Positions 8,308 to 18,340 of a DNA stretch of 64,000 bases are shown piece by piece. The stretch covers positions 1 through 64,000 of the forward strand of contig CALKJD010000023.1 in assembly GCA_937995755.1 (NCBI GenBank), in the 5' to 3' direction. The position numbers and the translations under genes are program-made. This DNA comes from an uncultured Saprospiraceae bacterium (GTDB lineage Bacteria; Bacteroidota; Bacteroidia; Chitinophagales; Saprospiraceae). Below the pieces are notes generated by a model, which was not told where the DNA came from, did no database searches, and saw only the letters and a list, made by a program, of their open reading frames with translations. The first letter of the stretch is position 1. The number at the start of each line of letters is the position of its first letter.

Positions 8308-9123
8308 ATGTCCAATAATAAAACCGATTACATATTAGGTACTGAAGCCTTAGAGATGCATCGCCTAGGTGTACAACATCAGGCATGGTCAACAGAAGCC
8401 AATCAGGCATGGAAAAATGCTGGCTTTACCGCAGGCATGACTTTATTAGATCTAGGCTGCGGTCCTGGATTTTGTACTCAAGAACTATCATACATAGCTG
8501 GCAGATCTGGTCATGTCATAGGTGTAGATCTATCACAGACATATATTGACTTCTTGGATCAAATTTCTAATCTGCACGGTCTTAACATAGAGACTATATG
8601 TGCAGACTTCATGGACATGGATCTCGCACCTAATAGCGTAGATGGTGTATATACCAGATGGGCATTAGCCTGGTTGCCAGATGTAGAAGCTGTACTGAAA
8701 AAAGTAATCGCAGCGATGAAACCTGGCGCTACCTTCGCGATCCAAGAGTATTATGATTGGTCATTATTACAGACAGAGCCATATAGAGAAAACCTATTCC
8801 ATGGCACTCGACAAGCATTAGAAAGCCTAGGTGATCTCGGTGGAGATATCAATATCGGTCGTCGGCTACCTTCATTACTTCCATCACTAGGAGTAGATGT
8901 CATATCAACACGACCTATGACTAAGCAAGCTAGGTCTCATGAGCACGATTGGAATTGGCCCAAATCATTTTTCAATACCTATCTACCCAAATTGGTCGGC
9001 ATGGGTCGCATGACACAAGAGCAAGTAGACTTAGCATTAGAGGAATTGAGCGAATTAGAAAATGTGGAAGGTGCTACAATACAAACTCCGTTGATGATTG
9101 AAGTGGTGGGGAGGAAGAGGTGA
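8308..9123 (+). CDS. Class I SAM-dependent methyltransferase
   Basis: A 271-aa protein with a Rossmann methyltransferase core. Motif I is TLLDLGCGPGFC (residues 45-56), followed by HVIGVDLSQTYID, where the acidic residue binds the SAM ribose, then an acidic ADFMDMDL strand for adenine contact and a post-motif VEAVLKKVIAAMKPGATFAI. The C-terminal 100 residues form a lid typical of the Methyltransf_11/25 families acting on small molecules. The substrate cannot be read from the sequence and no pathway genes flank it. It is a stand-alone gene on the plus strand. Confidence 0.85.
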   Translation: MSNNKTDYILGTEALEMHRLGVQHQAWSTEANQAWKNAGFTAGMTLLDLGCGPGFCTQELSYIAGRSGHVIGVDLSQTYIDFLDQISNLHGLNIETICADFMDMDLAPNSVDGVYTRWALAWLPDVEAVLKKVIAAMKPGATFAIQEYYDWSLLQTEPYRENLFHGTRQALESLGDLGGDINIGRRLPSLLPSLGVDVISTRPMTKQARSHEHDWNWPKSFFNTYLPKLVGMGRMTQEQVDLALEELSELENVEGATIQTPLMIEVVGRKR

Positions 9124-9251
9124 GCTAATGTAATTCCTATTCAACAATACTGAGCAGTCGTTTTTATTTTCTCCAGTCAAATAAAAATCTATATTCAACT
9201 AAGTAACACTGACTCCGAGTATAACAAATTTTATTAACGCTTCCTGTGATA

Positions 9252-9650
9252 TCAAAATCTTCTTTTTGGTATTTTCTTTTGATATATTACAATACCATTA
9301 GATTTCAGAACTTGCTCTATAACCTTCTCTTTAAGATTGAGTAAAAGAGCAATGTCTCCAATGGTCACGCTCTTAAAATAATAGTCAATAATTTTTTGAG
9401 ACTTAGAATGATCGAAATGAACATGCTTAATTGGCTTTGTAACATTTATTATAGCATGATACTCTTGCAGTTGAGCAATTATACTAGATAATACTTCAGG
9501 GTTGATCTTAGAAAGTCCAACTTTCTCTTTAGTTTTATTAATTGACTGATGTAGCTCAATAAATAAATTTCCTTCGGTAGATTTAACCAGATCAATCACA
9601 AATGTGCTTTTACTACCACTAATGACGTTTGTATCTATTATCTTATTCAT
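9252..9650 (-). CDS. Hypothetical protein, possible PUR-like nucleic-acid-binding domain plus HTH-like tail
   Basis: A 132-aa protein that I do not recognise with certainty. Residues 12-70 read as beta strands followed by a helix (STFVIDLVKSTEGNLFIELH, then INPEVLSSIIAQLQEY), a layout similar to one repeat of the PUR-alpha/DUF3276 nucleic-acid-binding fold found in Bacteroidota. Residues 88-118 (VTIGDIALLLNLKEKVIEQVL) look like a helix-turn-helix, followed by a basic end (KKIPKRRF). Both readings are inference from pattern only. It is AT-rich and stands alone, about 210 bases after the histidine-kinase operon end. Confidence 0.65.
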   Translation of the reverse strand: MNKIIDTNVISGSKSTFVIDLVKSTEGNLFIELHQSINKTKEKVGLSKINPEVLSSIIAQLQEYHAIINVTKPIKHVHFDHSKSQKIIDYYFKSVTIGDIALLLNLKEKVIEQVLKSNGIVIYQKKIPKRRF

Positions 9651-9859
9651 ACATTCTAATGATGATTATAATAATTAACGATTAAGATAGAGCATTCTAA
9701 TTGATTCTATTGTAAAATTTATAAATATTGATATTCCGTTATAAAATTGATAATTACAAAAAAACAATTAACTTGCCATTCTACTATAAATAATATACTA
9801 CACATCACAGTTTCAGCAATATACTTTTTTCTAAATATAGATCAACACAATACCACACT

Positions 9860-10465
9860 CTACCCTCTCAACCAACTAATCAACTCAGGCTTACTATGTA
9901 CATCCAATTTAGAATAGATATTACGCAAGTGGGTCTTAAGAGTGTTCTTAGAAATATAAAGATGCTCGGCTATTTCTAAATTTGATTTTCCGGACCACAC
10001 TTCGTTCATGATACTGTACTCTGCAACAGTGATATAGCTGACGAGATTTTTATTAATTTTATCTAATGTAGGAAAGGTATTTTGGCTTTTTGACTGGTAC
10101 CTTACGAGTGCCATTCTGATAGCTGGGGCCAGATCATTTTCTTTGAATGGCTTGACTATATATCCTGCTGGAAAAGTGCAACTGGCTTTCTCCAAGGTAT
10201 TCTCATCTGAATAAGAGGTCAGAAATATAAATGGAATATGGTAATCTCTATGGATAATTTCAGCGACATCTACGCCTGTCATTTCTCCCTCTAGATTGAT
10301 ATCTAGCAGAATGAGATCTACTCTATGCTTATCTAATATATGGGTCACCTCTTCCGCTCTATGGATAGTATCGACCACTACATAGCCATGATCTTCTAGA
10401 TTAAATCTGATATCTATAGCGATAGTGGGATCGTCTTCTACGACTAATATATTAGCTTGCGGCAT
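9860..10465 (-). CDS. Response regulator, LuxR-type output
   Basis: A 201-aa two-domain regulator. The receiver (residues 1-122) has the acidic pocket EDD (10-12), the phospho-acceptor D55 in LILLDINLEG, T83 and K105 in IVKPF. The C-terminal helix-turn-helix (140-200) shows the LuxR/GerE pattern SNLEIAEHLYISKNTLKTHL. It is translated from a frame overlapping the 3' end of the TPR histidine kinase by 14 bp, so the two are a coupled pair. Target genes are not evident. Confidence 0.9.
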   Translation of the reverse strand: MPQANILVVEDDPTIAIDIRFNLEDHGYVVVDTIHRAEEVTHILDKHRVDLILLDINLEGEMTGVDVAEIIHRDYHIPFIFLTSYSDENTLEKASCTFPAGYIVKPFKENDLAPAIRMALVRYQSKSQNTFPTLDKINKNLVSYITVAEYSIMNEVWSGKSNLEIAEHLYISKNTLKTHLRNIYSKLDVHSKPELISWLRG

Positions 10466-12554
10466 GTGCGGTTTGGTTCTTTGGTTGTGGTCTATCGAAG
10501 GTAAGTTTTATTTCTGCACCTTGGAAATTATCGATCTCTACTTTTGCATTTAACTTATGCGCAAATGACTGAATCAACTGCATACCCATAGACGACGATC
10601 GCTTAGGAATCTCATCGAATGGAAGCCCTGGACCATTATCTCTAGTAATCAATCTGATCTTACCATCAAAAGATATAATACTAAAAAACAGTTTATACTC
10701 CTTTCTATCATCCTTATAAGCATACTTCAGCGAATTGGTTACTAGCTCATTAGCGATCAACCCTAAGGGCACTAATGTGTCGACATCCAACTCTATATCA
10801 TCGATCTGAATTTCTAAATCTACTTCTTTGCCTTGCAGCGGATAACCATCAACCAACGATGTGATTAAATCTGAAAAATAATCTCTTATCTTGACAGAAG
10901 TAAGGTCTTCATTGACATATAGATTTTGATGCAAGATAGACATTGATTGCACTCGATATTTTCCTGAGTTGATTGCCTTTATAACATTATCATTTTTTTC
11001 GAACCTCGATTGAATATTTAACAATGATGATACTACCTGCAGATTATTCTTTACTCTATGATGAATCTCCTTAATCAACATTTTGTTAGTACTTAAGGCT
11101 ACTGAAAGTTCATTATTCTTTGCTTCTAGTTTTTCATTAGCTATTTTCTTACCTGCATATGCTCTCCAAAAAGCCAGTAGCGAAATTAAAGCCAACAATA
11201 AAGACACGCCGGAAAATAGCAATTGCTTATTTCGCTTTCCGATTGTGAGTTCTTGGATTTCGGTTTCTTCATTCAGTTGCTTAATCTGAGTATTCTTAAG
11301 TGTAGTTTTGTATTTATTATCTAGATCGTAAACTATATTTTTCTGATCATAGGCTCTTTTTTCTTTTTCTAAGAATACAATTTGCTCTTTGATCGCATCT
11401 GCTTTTTTCCAATTTTTCTGTCGCTTATAGATATCATTCAATTTATCTAGGGCATTAGCACGTAAAGTAATTTCATCGAGATCTACATCGGACTCTATCA
11501 ATTTAAGATATATCAATTTGGCTTCCGAAAATTGGTTTAGGCTATGCAGGTAATTCGCATGTAGATAATTGACTTTATCTGGATCGATATCAACACCATC
11601 TACTTCTGTTATTTCTTTAGCCAAATTAATATATGATTTTGCCTTAGCAGTATTATCTATTGTGAGATACGATTCCGCCAAAGCACAATAAACAGGATAG
11701 AGTTCTTTCTTTATATCTTTCTCTTCAAAATACAAAGCTACCTTACGCAATGAGTCAATTCCAGATATATAATCACCTTCATGCATTTTAACTTGAGTGA
11801 TGCTATAGAGATTTCTATGATATGCTGTTTGGTAATTATTCTCTAGGCATAGGTCGATCGCATTTTGATAATACGCTTCACTATGTTTATAATCTTCTAG
11901 CAAAGAATAGATCTTACCCAACTTTTCATGCATAGATACGATGGGCAACTGACTCGGAGTTACATCTTTTAATTCTAAAGCTTTCTGATAATTGACAATA
12001 GCAGATTGATATCTCTTTTGGGCGACATCTACATCACCCAATCTACCAAACAAATCCAAAAAATTGCTTCGATTACCATGAGGATACATTCCTTCTTTGG
12101 CCTGTAACATATAATGCTCAGCAGAATCGATATTACCCAGAAACAAATGCTTGACTCCTATATTTTTGAGGTTTACTGCTTTCTTGTCAGGAAAAGACTG
12201 CAACAGCCTATTCGCTTTATGAAGATTATTGAGAGACAGTTTGTATTGCCCTTTCATTTCGTAAATAAAGCCTTGATTTCGTAAAGCCTCAGAGATCAAA
12301 AGACTATCATTGATCTTAACGCCAAATGCCATCATTGTATCATTTACCTTAAGGAATTTGTCCTTGTCCATCATAAATTGATAGCAGTAGCTATTGTATA
12401 TTCTACTTCGCTCAACAGTAGTATAATCATCTGGATGCTCAAGTAGATCTGGCAACAGCTCTTTCCCTATTTTTCGTTCGGAAGTACTAGACTGAGGCTC
12501 GACGAGCGTACTGCTAATCAACAACACCAATATGACACATAGAATACGACTCAT
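10452..12554 (-). CDS. TPR-containing sensor histidine kinase (HisKA_2 type)
   Basis: A 700-aa kinase. An N-terminal signal segment is followed by a periplasmic region of about 400 residues rich in TPR-like helix pairs, one membrane helix near 443-463 (LLFSGVSLLLALISLLAFW), a short coiled coil, then the kinase. The phosphorylation site is in EIHHRVKNNLQVVSSLL (His near 497), diagnostic of the HisKA_2/HWE-related group rather than classic HisKA. The ATPase domain has LVTNSLKYAY (N box), DNGPGLP (G1) and SMGMQLI (G2). This TPR-TM-HisKA_2 build with a LuxR-type partner is common in Bacteroidota. The signal is unknown. Confidence 0.9.
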   Translation of the reverse strand: MSRILCVILVLLISSTLVEPQSSTSERKIGKELLPDLLEHPDDYTTVERSRIYNSYCYQFMMDKDKFLKVNDTMMAFGVKINDSLLISEALRNQGFIYEMKGQYKLSLNNLHKANRLLQSFPDKKAVNLKNIGVKHLFLGNIDSAEHYMLQAKEGMYPHGNRSNFLDLFGRLGDVDVAQKRYQSAIVNYQKALELKDVTPSQLPIVSMHEKLGKIYSLLEDYKHSEAYYQNAIDLCLENNYQTAYHRNLYSITQVKMHEGDYISGIDSLRKVALYFEEKDIKKELYPVYCALAESYLTIDNTAKAKSYINLAKEITEVDGVDIDPDKVNYLHANYLHSLNQFSEAKLIYLKLIESDVDLDEITLRANALDKLNDIYKRQKNWKKADAIKEQIVFLEKEKRAYDQKNIVYDLDNKYKTTLKNTQIKQLNEETEIQELTIGKRNKQLLFSGVSLLLALISLLAFWRAYAGKKIANEKLEAKNNELSVALSTNKMLIKEIHHRVKNNLQVVSSLLNIQSRFEKNDNVIKAINSGKYRVQSMSILHQNLYVNEDLTSVKIRDYFSDLITSLVDGYPLQGKEVDLEIQIDDIELDVDTLVPLGLIANELVTNSLKYAYKDDRKEYKLFFSIISFDGKIRLITRDNGPGLPFDEIPKRSSSMGMQLIQSFAHKLNAKVEIDNFQGAEIKLTFDRPQPKNQTAHAAS

Positions 12555-12613
12555 AACGACACAGGATTGAATACTACAAATAGGCTATGTGCTAGACAAA
12601 TAGCACCTCCCTT

Positions 12614-12640
12614 CAAATATAAATACAAAACTGCCAACAA
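12614..12640 (-). promoter_or_regulatory. Possible promoter of the kinase/regulator operon
   Basis: Minus-strand TATATTTG (12621-12614) with TTTG upstream (TTG 12640-12638) at a slightly short 16-base spacing. It lies about 60 bases before the kinase ATG. Confidence 0.35.
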
Positions 12641-12783
12641 ATGCGATTAAATCCATCACCCTAAAGGACTATATTTCACCCATTTCCATAGCTTGATGCG
12701 ATAAATTTTGCCTTAGAGGTATACCCTGAACTCAACAATGACCATAATTGTATATTTACCTCAAGACTATAATTACACTGATC

Positions 12784-14511
12784 ATGAAATTCCTATTCAC
12801 TGTTATCCTTGCATTAACGTACTATATTTCCGCTGCTCAAGATTGCGGTTGTACAATAGATCAAGTAGAATCTAATACTGTAGAATCTTGCAATATCGTA
12901 ATAGGAGAAACGATTCATGTATCTACCACTCAAGAATTTCGCAATGCGATCATCCAAGCTAATGACGGAGGTAATCTAACCATACTTATCGAAGATGGCA
13001 CTTACCCTATCGCTTCTACATCTTGGTATCCGTATATCACTGGCAGCAATCTAGTATTTCGTAGTGCCTCTGGCCATAGAGATGCTGTGATCCTGACAGG
13101 ACAGGGCATGCAAGATGTGGCTCCAGGCGTAGAGATCGTTATGTCTCTTGTAGGTGATAATATCACGATAGCCGATTTGACCATTAGAGATTGTGGCAAT
13201 CATGGCATCAGTACTAATTCAGATAATCACTTGATCCATAATGTACGTATACAGAATACATTTGAGCAAATGATCAAAGGCACATCTGGTGGTGAAAATG
13301 GAACAGAAGATTGCGTAGTACAATGCTCCCTATTTGAATATACAGCAGGCGTAGGGCCACAATGGTACATCGGAGGGTTAGACATCCATGAAGGCGATAG
13401 CTGGGTCGTGAGAGATAACGTATTTAAAAACATAGCTAGTCCGAGTATTACGCAAGCAGAACATGCCGTCCATTTTTGGGATAATAGTCAATTCAATCTA
13501 GTCGAAAGAAATAAAATAATAAACTGTGATCGTGGAGTAGGATTTGGCCTGGGCACCAGCACCAATCTTGGTGGTGTAATCCGAAACAACATGATTTACA
13601 ATGATGGGCAAAATCCATTTCATGATGTAGGTATTGGATTAGAAAGTTCGCCATATACTCACGTGTATAACAACTCGATCCATATTCAATATCAGAATGC
13701 CATAGAATATAGATTTGCATCTACCCATACCGCTAGGATCGCCAACAACTTAGTAAATCGACCTATAAGATCACGTAATGATGGCGAAGCCTTCTTGAGT
13801 ACCAATATAGAAGATGCCAATGACACTTGGTTTATCGACTATACTTCAGGAGATCTTCACCTTATTAATGAAATAGATGGTGTGGTCAATGCCGGCACAG
13901 ATCTAAGTAGCAGTTTACTCAATGATGATTTTGATCAACAATCTAGACTTGATGGTATAGATATTGGTGCCGATGAATATAAGGAAACTACAATTTTGAC
14001 AGATATAGATATGGATGGTTTCTTTAGTGACGTTGACTGTGATGATAACAATGCAAATATCAATCCTGACGCTATAGAAATTCCTAATAATGATATAGAT
14101 GAAAACTGTGATGATCTAGTGCTTATCATCGACGTAGATATGGATGGATATAATAGTGATGAAGATTGTGATGATGAGAATGCTGACATCAATCCTGATG
14201 CCATAGAAATTCCTAATAATGATATAGATGAAGATTGTGATGGAGAAGACTTAGTGACTGCAATTGATGAACCAATAAAACTTCCGATTTACATTTACCC
14301 TAATCCTAGTTCCGATGTGATATACTTCCAAAATCTACCACATAAAAATATTTATACTAGTATTAAAAACATACAAGGTGTAGAAATGATAAACGTATCA
14401 AACACGAAAAATATAAACATCAATTATTTAAAAAATGGCATGTATATTATATATTTTATAAATCTAAAAACCAATAAAGTTATCGGCATAACCAAATTTA
14501 TAAAATCATAA
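12784..14511 (+). CDS. Secreted right-handed beta-helix protein with MopE-type motifs and T9SS sorting domain
   Basis: A 575-aa exported protein. The start at 12784 gives a clean signal peptide ([19 protein letters not shown]); the frame is open 12 codons earlier. Residues 40-390 read as a parallel beta-helix with short repeated strands rich in Asn and Ile ([23 protein letters not shown]), like polysaccharide lyases of the pectate/alginate/chondroitinase-B type; the catalytic residues cannot be assigned by eye. Two 43-residue MopE-like metal-binding repeats follow ([20 protein letters not shown]), then a T9SS C-terminal domain ([11 protein letters not shown]) that would anchor it on the surface. 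It is a single gene with its own terminator. Confidence 0.85.
   Translation: MKFLFTVILALTYYISAAQDCGCTIDQVESNTVESCNIVIGETIHVSTTQEFRNAIIQANDGGNLTILIEDGTYPIASTSWYPYITGSNLVFRSASGHRDAVILTGQGMQDVAPGVEIVMSLVGDNITIADLTIRDCGNHGISTNSDNHLIHNVRIQNTFEQMIKGTSGGENGTEDCVVQCSLFEYTAGVGPQWYIGGLDIHEGDSWVVRDNVFKNIASPSITQAEHAVHFWDNSQFNLVERNKIINCDRGVGFGLGTSTNLGGVIRNNMIYNDGQNPFHDVGIGLESSPYTHVYNNSIHIQYQNAIEYRFASTHTARIANNLVNRPIRSRNDGEAFLSTNIEDANDTWFIDYTSGDLHLINEIDGVVNAGTDLSSSLLNDDFDQQSRLDGIDIGADEYKETTILTDIDMDGFFSDVDCDDNNANINPDAIEIPNNDIDENCDDLVLIIDVDMDGYNSDEDCDDENADINPDAIEIPNNDIDEDCDGEDLVTAIDEPIKLPIYIYPNPSSDVIYFQNLPHKNIYTSIKNIQGVEMINVSNTKNININYLKNGMYIIYFINLKTNKVIGITKFIKS
14008..14250 (+). repeat. Two tandem 129-bp MopE-like repeats inside the beta-helix gene
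   Basis: The units begin at 14008 and 14137 with the same GATATGGATGG word and share a nearly identical stretch of about 40 bases encoding [11 protein letters not shown]. Each codes for a DxDxDG...DCDD...N...DxxCD Asp/Cys-rich module of the type proposed to bind metal ions. The second copy is about 115 bases long. Confidence 0.8.
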
Positions 14512-14516
14512 ACAAC

Positions 14517-14548
14517 AAAAGCTAGACCCTTGAAAGGATCTAGCTTTT
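14517..14548. terminator. Bidirectional intrinsic terminator
   Basis: A 15-bp stem with one mismatch (AAAAGCTAGACCCTT / AAGGATCTAGCTTTT, 3-base loop) with A-run and T-run ends. It lies between the convergent beta-helix gene and the DJ-1/PfpI gene and can serve both. Confidence 0.8.
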
Positions 14549-14579
14549 AGAATAAAGAAGACAATGAATCTAAACTATA

Positions 14580-15143
14580 TTAGACAGATTGCTTTTGTTT
14601 TTTATGTACACCTTCTTTAATTTCTTCTATTACTTTAGCATTGAATGCTGGAAGGTCATCAGGGTTACGACTAGTTACTAATGCACTATCACATACACAT
14701 TCACTATCTTCCCATTTTGCACCTGCATTGATTAAGTCATCTTTGATAGACTGATAACTAGTCACTCTTCTACCTTTGATTACATCTGCACTAATAAGCA
14801 ACTGCGGTGCATGACAAATGGCAGCAACTGGCTTACCTGATTCAAAAAAGTCTCTGATAAAACTTAATGCATCATCATTGATTCTGAGTACATCAGGATT
14901 AATTACTCCACCTGGCAAAACGATTGCGTTATAATCACTTTCCTTTGCCTCTTCTAATGTTTTATCCACTGCAATTGTCTTTCCCCAATTGCCGTCTTTC
15001 CAACCTTTTATTTCACCACTATGATCTGAAATGACATGCACTTCTGCACCTTCATTTTTCAATGCTTTTAATGGGCTAAATAATTCACTTTGTTCAAATC
15101 CATCCGTGGCCAAAATAGCCACCTGCTTTCCTGATAATTTCAT
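14580..15143 (-). CDS. DJ-1/PfpI family protein
   Basis: A 187-aa protein of the class I glutamine-amidotransferase-like fold. The nucleophile elbow is AAICHAPQLL (C110 followed by H111), with the conserved acidic residue E17 in DGFEQSE and the strand NAIVLPGGVINPD. Members include deglycase/glyoxalase-like and peptidase-like proteins involved in stress protection. The YhbO/PfpI-type sequence suggests protein or metabolite repair, but the activity cannot be fixed from sequence. It is a single gene facing the beta-helix gene across a shared terminator. Confidence 0.88.
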   Translation of the reverse strand: MKLSGKQVAILATDGFEQSELFSPLKALKNEGAEVHVISDHSGEIKGWKDGNWGKTIAVDKTLEEAKESDYNAIVLPGGVINPDVLRINDDALSFIRDFFESGKPVAAICHAPQLLISADVIKGRRVTSYQSIKDDLINAGAKWEDSECVCDSALVTSRNPDDLPAFNAKVIEEIKEGVHKKQKQSV

Positions 15144-15245
15144 TAGTACTTTATTTTAAAGGTTAATAATTATTAATCATACTCAATGCCATAAACTTAT
15201 GTTCGATTCCAATTTTGTTTTTCGCACTAATCAACATAGAATTAA

Positions 15246-16784
15246 CTACCTCACACCATCCATCAACTTAACGATCCAAGGTGATATCAAAATAGCTATC
15301 AAACCTATCGCCATAGTAATCACTCCAAATCCTGCGTAGACGCTTACGTAAGAAAACAATTGCTGATAAGCATCACTAACTCCATCGATTCCAACTGTCG
15401 AAAATCCAGTAATCAGCTCAGTGATATCACCCAAAACCCCATTGGCAAATGGACTAGAACTGACATCTTCTACTGAAGTCAACTTAGCGATCTTACCAGC
15501 GAAAAAATGTCCATAAAAGGAAGATGTAAAAAACACTCCCATGATAAAAGCCAAGTACTTAGGGGGAGACAATTCTGTCATCTTAGAAAGTCCAATCGGT
15601 GAAATAAACAACTCTCCTACCGTCAATATAAAATAACCGATGATCAGATACATCATTGGTGTCTGAGCCAGAGCATCTGCATCATTAGCCGACATAGCAA
15701 AGACTACAAACCCAAGTCCCAATAAAAACAAACCGAGTCCAGATTTGATCGCAGAGTTAGGATTCATTTGTCGCTTAGATAAATATCCCCACATCATAGA
15801 AAAAGGTATAGCTAGCAAAATAATGAATCCAGAATTGATACTATTGGTCTGGGCAGCATTCATTCCAATGAGATTGATATTACGATCCGCAAATAACGTG
15901 AGCGAACTACCTGCTTGCTCAAATATGGCCCAGAATAATGACATGAGAATCGTAAAATATGCCACTACGATCAATCTACTTCTATATGGTGACTCAACAG
16001 ATCGGTAGATAAATACAAGCGCACCTATAATTACAAAACTAGCTAACCACACTATATAATGCTCATACTGATTATATAATACAATAAGGGCAAATAAAGG
16101 AACGGACAATAATGCACCTAATGTAATGACTTTCCCTTTATCCAATCCCATCCATTTTTGATGATATAATGCTTCGTCTGGCACACCACCTAGATCACCA
16201 AATACACCAGCGCCTAAGCCACGATAAAAAAACAATAATCCCACAAGCATTCCGATGCCTGCCAAAGTAAATCCATAATGCCACCCGTAGACTTCTGCAA
16301 TCCAAGCACAAAGCAAAGGTGCTACTGCTCCACCAATATTAATCCCCATATAGAAGATCGTAAATCCAGCATCTCTCCTATCATCACCTTGCTCGTACAG
16401 CTTCCCTACGAATGTAGAAATATTGGGCTTAAAGAGTCCATTGCCGACGATCAGTAAGGCCAAAGAGCCATAGAAAAACAATGGCGTCTCTATCGATAAA
16501 AAGAAGTGACCCAAAGCCATCAATATTCCACCCAAGATTATAGACTTTCGCAAGCCTAAATAGTTATCCGCTAGCACTCCTCCGATCAGCGGTGTAAAGT
16601 ACACGAGTGACATATAAGCACCATACACTCCAAAGGACATCGTATCTGTGAATAATAATTGCTTAGTCATATAGAGCACTAGCAAAGCTCGCATACCGTA
16701 GAAGGAGAATCGCTCCCATAGCTCAGCAAAAAATAAATAATACAAGCCTCTAGGATGGCCAAATACTTCAGTTTGAGTTGTCAT
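15246..16784 (-). CDS. POT/PTR family proton-dependent oligopeptide transporter
   Basis: A 512-aa inner-membrane transporter with about 14 hydrophobic segments. The N-terminal helix has the ExxER proton-coupling motif in ELWERFSFYGMRALLVLYM, followed by the MFS/POT signature GGVLADNYLGLRKSI and FYMGINIGGAVAPLLCAW in helix 5. It imports di- and tripeptides with protons, consistent with an organism that secretes peptidases (see the M12B-type protease at 31276-33915). No substrate-specific partner is adjacent. Confidence 0.9.
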   Translation of the reverse strand: MTTQTEVFGHPRGLYYLFFAELWERFSFYGMRALLVLYMTKQLLFTDTMSFGVYGAYMSLVYFTPLIGGVLADNYLGLRKSIILGGILMALGHFFLSIETPLFFYGSLALLIVGNGLFKPNISTFVGKLYEQGDDRRDAGFTIFYMGINIGGAVAPLLCAWIAEVYGWHYGFTLAGIGMLVGLLFFYRGLGAGVFGDLGGVPDEALYHQKWMGLDKGKVITLGALLSVPLFALIVLYNQYEHYIVWLASFVIIGALVFIYRSVESPYRSRLIVVAYFTILMSLFWAIFEQAGSSLTLFADRNINLIGMNAAQTNSINSGFIILLAIPFSMMWGYLSKRQMNPNSAIKSGLGLFLLGLGFVVFAMSANDADALAQTPMMYLIIGYFILTVGELFISPIGLSKMTELSPPKYLAFIMGVFFTSSFYGHFFAGKIAKLTSVEDVSSSPFANGVLGDITELITGFSTVGIDGVSDAYQQLFSYVSVYAGFGVITMAIGLIAILISPWIVKLMDGVR

Positions 16785-16900
16785 AGTTTACTTTATTGAT
16801 TAATAAAAATCAAAGAAGCGACGACATAGAAAATTAGCCTATCCTTGTGACAAAGAATAGTAATTAATAGCTATTTGATACTGGTTGTGAGTGGTTACAA

Positions 16901-18037
16901 TTAGTTACAAAATGATGCATATCCCTTATGCTCTGGGCTTTTGACAAATTCCTGGAGTAATGCATCATCTATGATGATATGCTCAGGCAGCATGCGCAAT
17001 CGATACCTTCCATCGCCAATAAATGTGAATAGATCCTTTCTTTCCAGCTCTTCGCCTTCAGTCATTGGATGTATATCTTTGATATTTTCGATGATACGTG
17101 AGAGGTAGGTTTGACTTTTTATTTCGCCAGCAGCACCTACTAAGATAGACTGATTTTCGCCGTCTCCATACTTCCTTCGGATCGCAAATTTGAGTAAGTT
17201 TTTATATTGAGTAGCCTTAGATCCAAAGTCGATTTTTACGTCATTAAGATTCTTTGATGGAATGCTCAATCTTATAAGTGACCAATCATCAAATCGCAAC
17301 TGCATCTCATTAACCGTAGGTGTATTGGCAAGCTGAATCACCCAAGTAGTAGCCAATACTAAGAAGATAGATATCAACGAGGTCTTGGCTATTATTTTGA
17401 TCAATTGATTGACAAATCCATTGTCCATACTGAGAAATACATCTGGCAACTGTGAATAGAAAATCAAACCTACCACTAAGACCGATAGGATGGCCACCAC
17501 CTTTAGATTCCTATTGTCAAACGTACGGTATAGAGATACCGCCAATAGTCCACTTAAAAATCCAGAAAGCAATAAATCAGGTAGTGAGTTTAACTTGATG
17601 CCCTGATAGATAGTGTCATCAGCATATTGGAAGATCGTTAATGTCGCCAATGCCACTAATACGATTACCGACAAGATGACTTTTACACTCTTCTTATTTC
17701 CATAGATAAACTCTGGTGCATAATAAAAGTAAAACAAAGCCAACAGCAAAAACATATTGTTAACGATAGATAAGAGATTCACTCCAGCAGCATAAACAAA
17801 GCCACTAGAAAAATCATAATGTGCTCCAGCATAGGCCCATACTCCTGCCACCACCCAAACAAACATCGCTAAACTGAGATACAATAAGCCTCGGTCTACC
17901 CTTTTATGGCTACCATCTTCATCCAATATCTTTCTGTATCGCGTACTGATATTGTAATATATAGCCAGTAGGAGTACCGCACCTATGAGAGAGATGAAGA
18001 TGTGAGATAGATTATGAAATTGGGTGACGTCTGACAT
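16901..18037 (-). CDS. Seven-helix membrane protein with winged-helix-like cytosolic tail
   Basis: A 378-aa protein of no family I recognise. Seven hydrophobic segments can be placed at about 9-30, 48-70, 79-108, 117-138, 152-172, 179-197 and 211-236. A soluble tail follows (240-378). In the tail, residues 276-350 run helix (KNLLKFAIRRKYG), helix (IKSQTYLSRIIENIK), then a short beta hairpin (LFTFIGDGRYRLRML), an order like a winged-helix domain. If so, it could be a membrane-bound transcription regulator or a 7-TM receptor with a new output domain; that is inference. It is a single gene between the peptide transporter and the sigma-factor locus. Confidence 0.75.
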   Translation of the reverse strand: MSDVTQFHNLSHIFISLIGAVLLLAIYYNISTRYRKILDEDGSHKRVDRGLLYLSLAMFVWVVAGVWAYAGAHYDFSSGFVYAAGVNLLSIVNNMFLLLALFYFYYAPEFIYGNKKSVKVILSVIVLVALATLTIFQYADDTIYQGIKLNSLPDLLLSGFLSGLLAVSLYRTFDNRNLKVVAILSVLVVGLIFYSQLPDVFLSMDNGFVNQLIKIIAKTSLISIFLVLATTWVIQLANTPTVNEMQLRFDDWSLIRLSIPSKNLNDVKIDFGSKATQYKNLLKFAIRRKYGDGENQSILVGAAGEIKSQTYLSRIIENIKDIHPMTEGEELERKDLFTFIGDGRYRLRMLPEHIIIDDALLQEFVKSPEHKGYASFCN

Positions 18038-18340
18038 GTAGTCTATTTAATGACTTGAAGATAATACTTAAGCTCAATTTCAATACTTAGGACTCATTTA
18101 ATTTCATTCCCATCATTTCAACACAACTGTCCATCACTTTTACACTTCCAGATCATCTCCAAAATATGAGATCGTAAGCTTTTACTGTAGAATAGAAACG
18201 TCTCCATACCAGACAAAACCAGTCCTTCATGTATCAAAATCGAACTCAATTAAGCCTTTATGATAGAATTTCATAAAAACTTGATTTCACTTGCAGCGAA
18301 TTGTTCTGTATCTTCATTACACTATCAAATGCGATAAACA
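18038..18340. other. Gene-free stretch between divergent genes
   Basis: A 303-bp region separating the minus-strand 7-TM gene from the plus-strand lipoprotein gene. It must hold the promoters of both, but I see no clear TAnnTTTG element, which would fit control of the plus-strand locus by an alternative (ECF) sigma factor. No repeat, RNA or short gene is evident. Confidence 0.4.
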
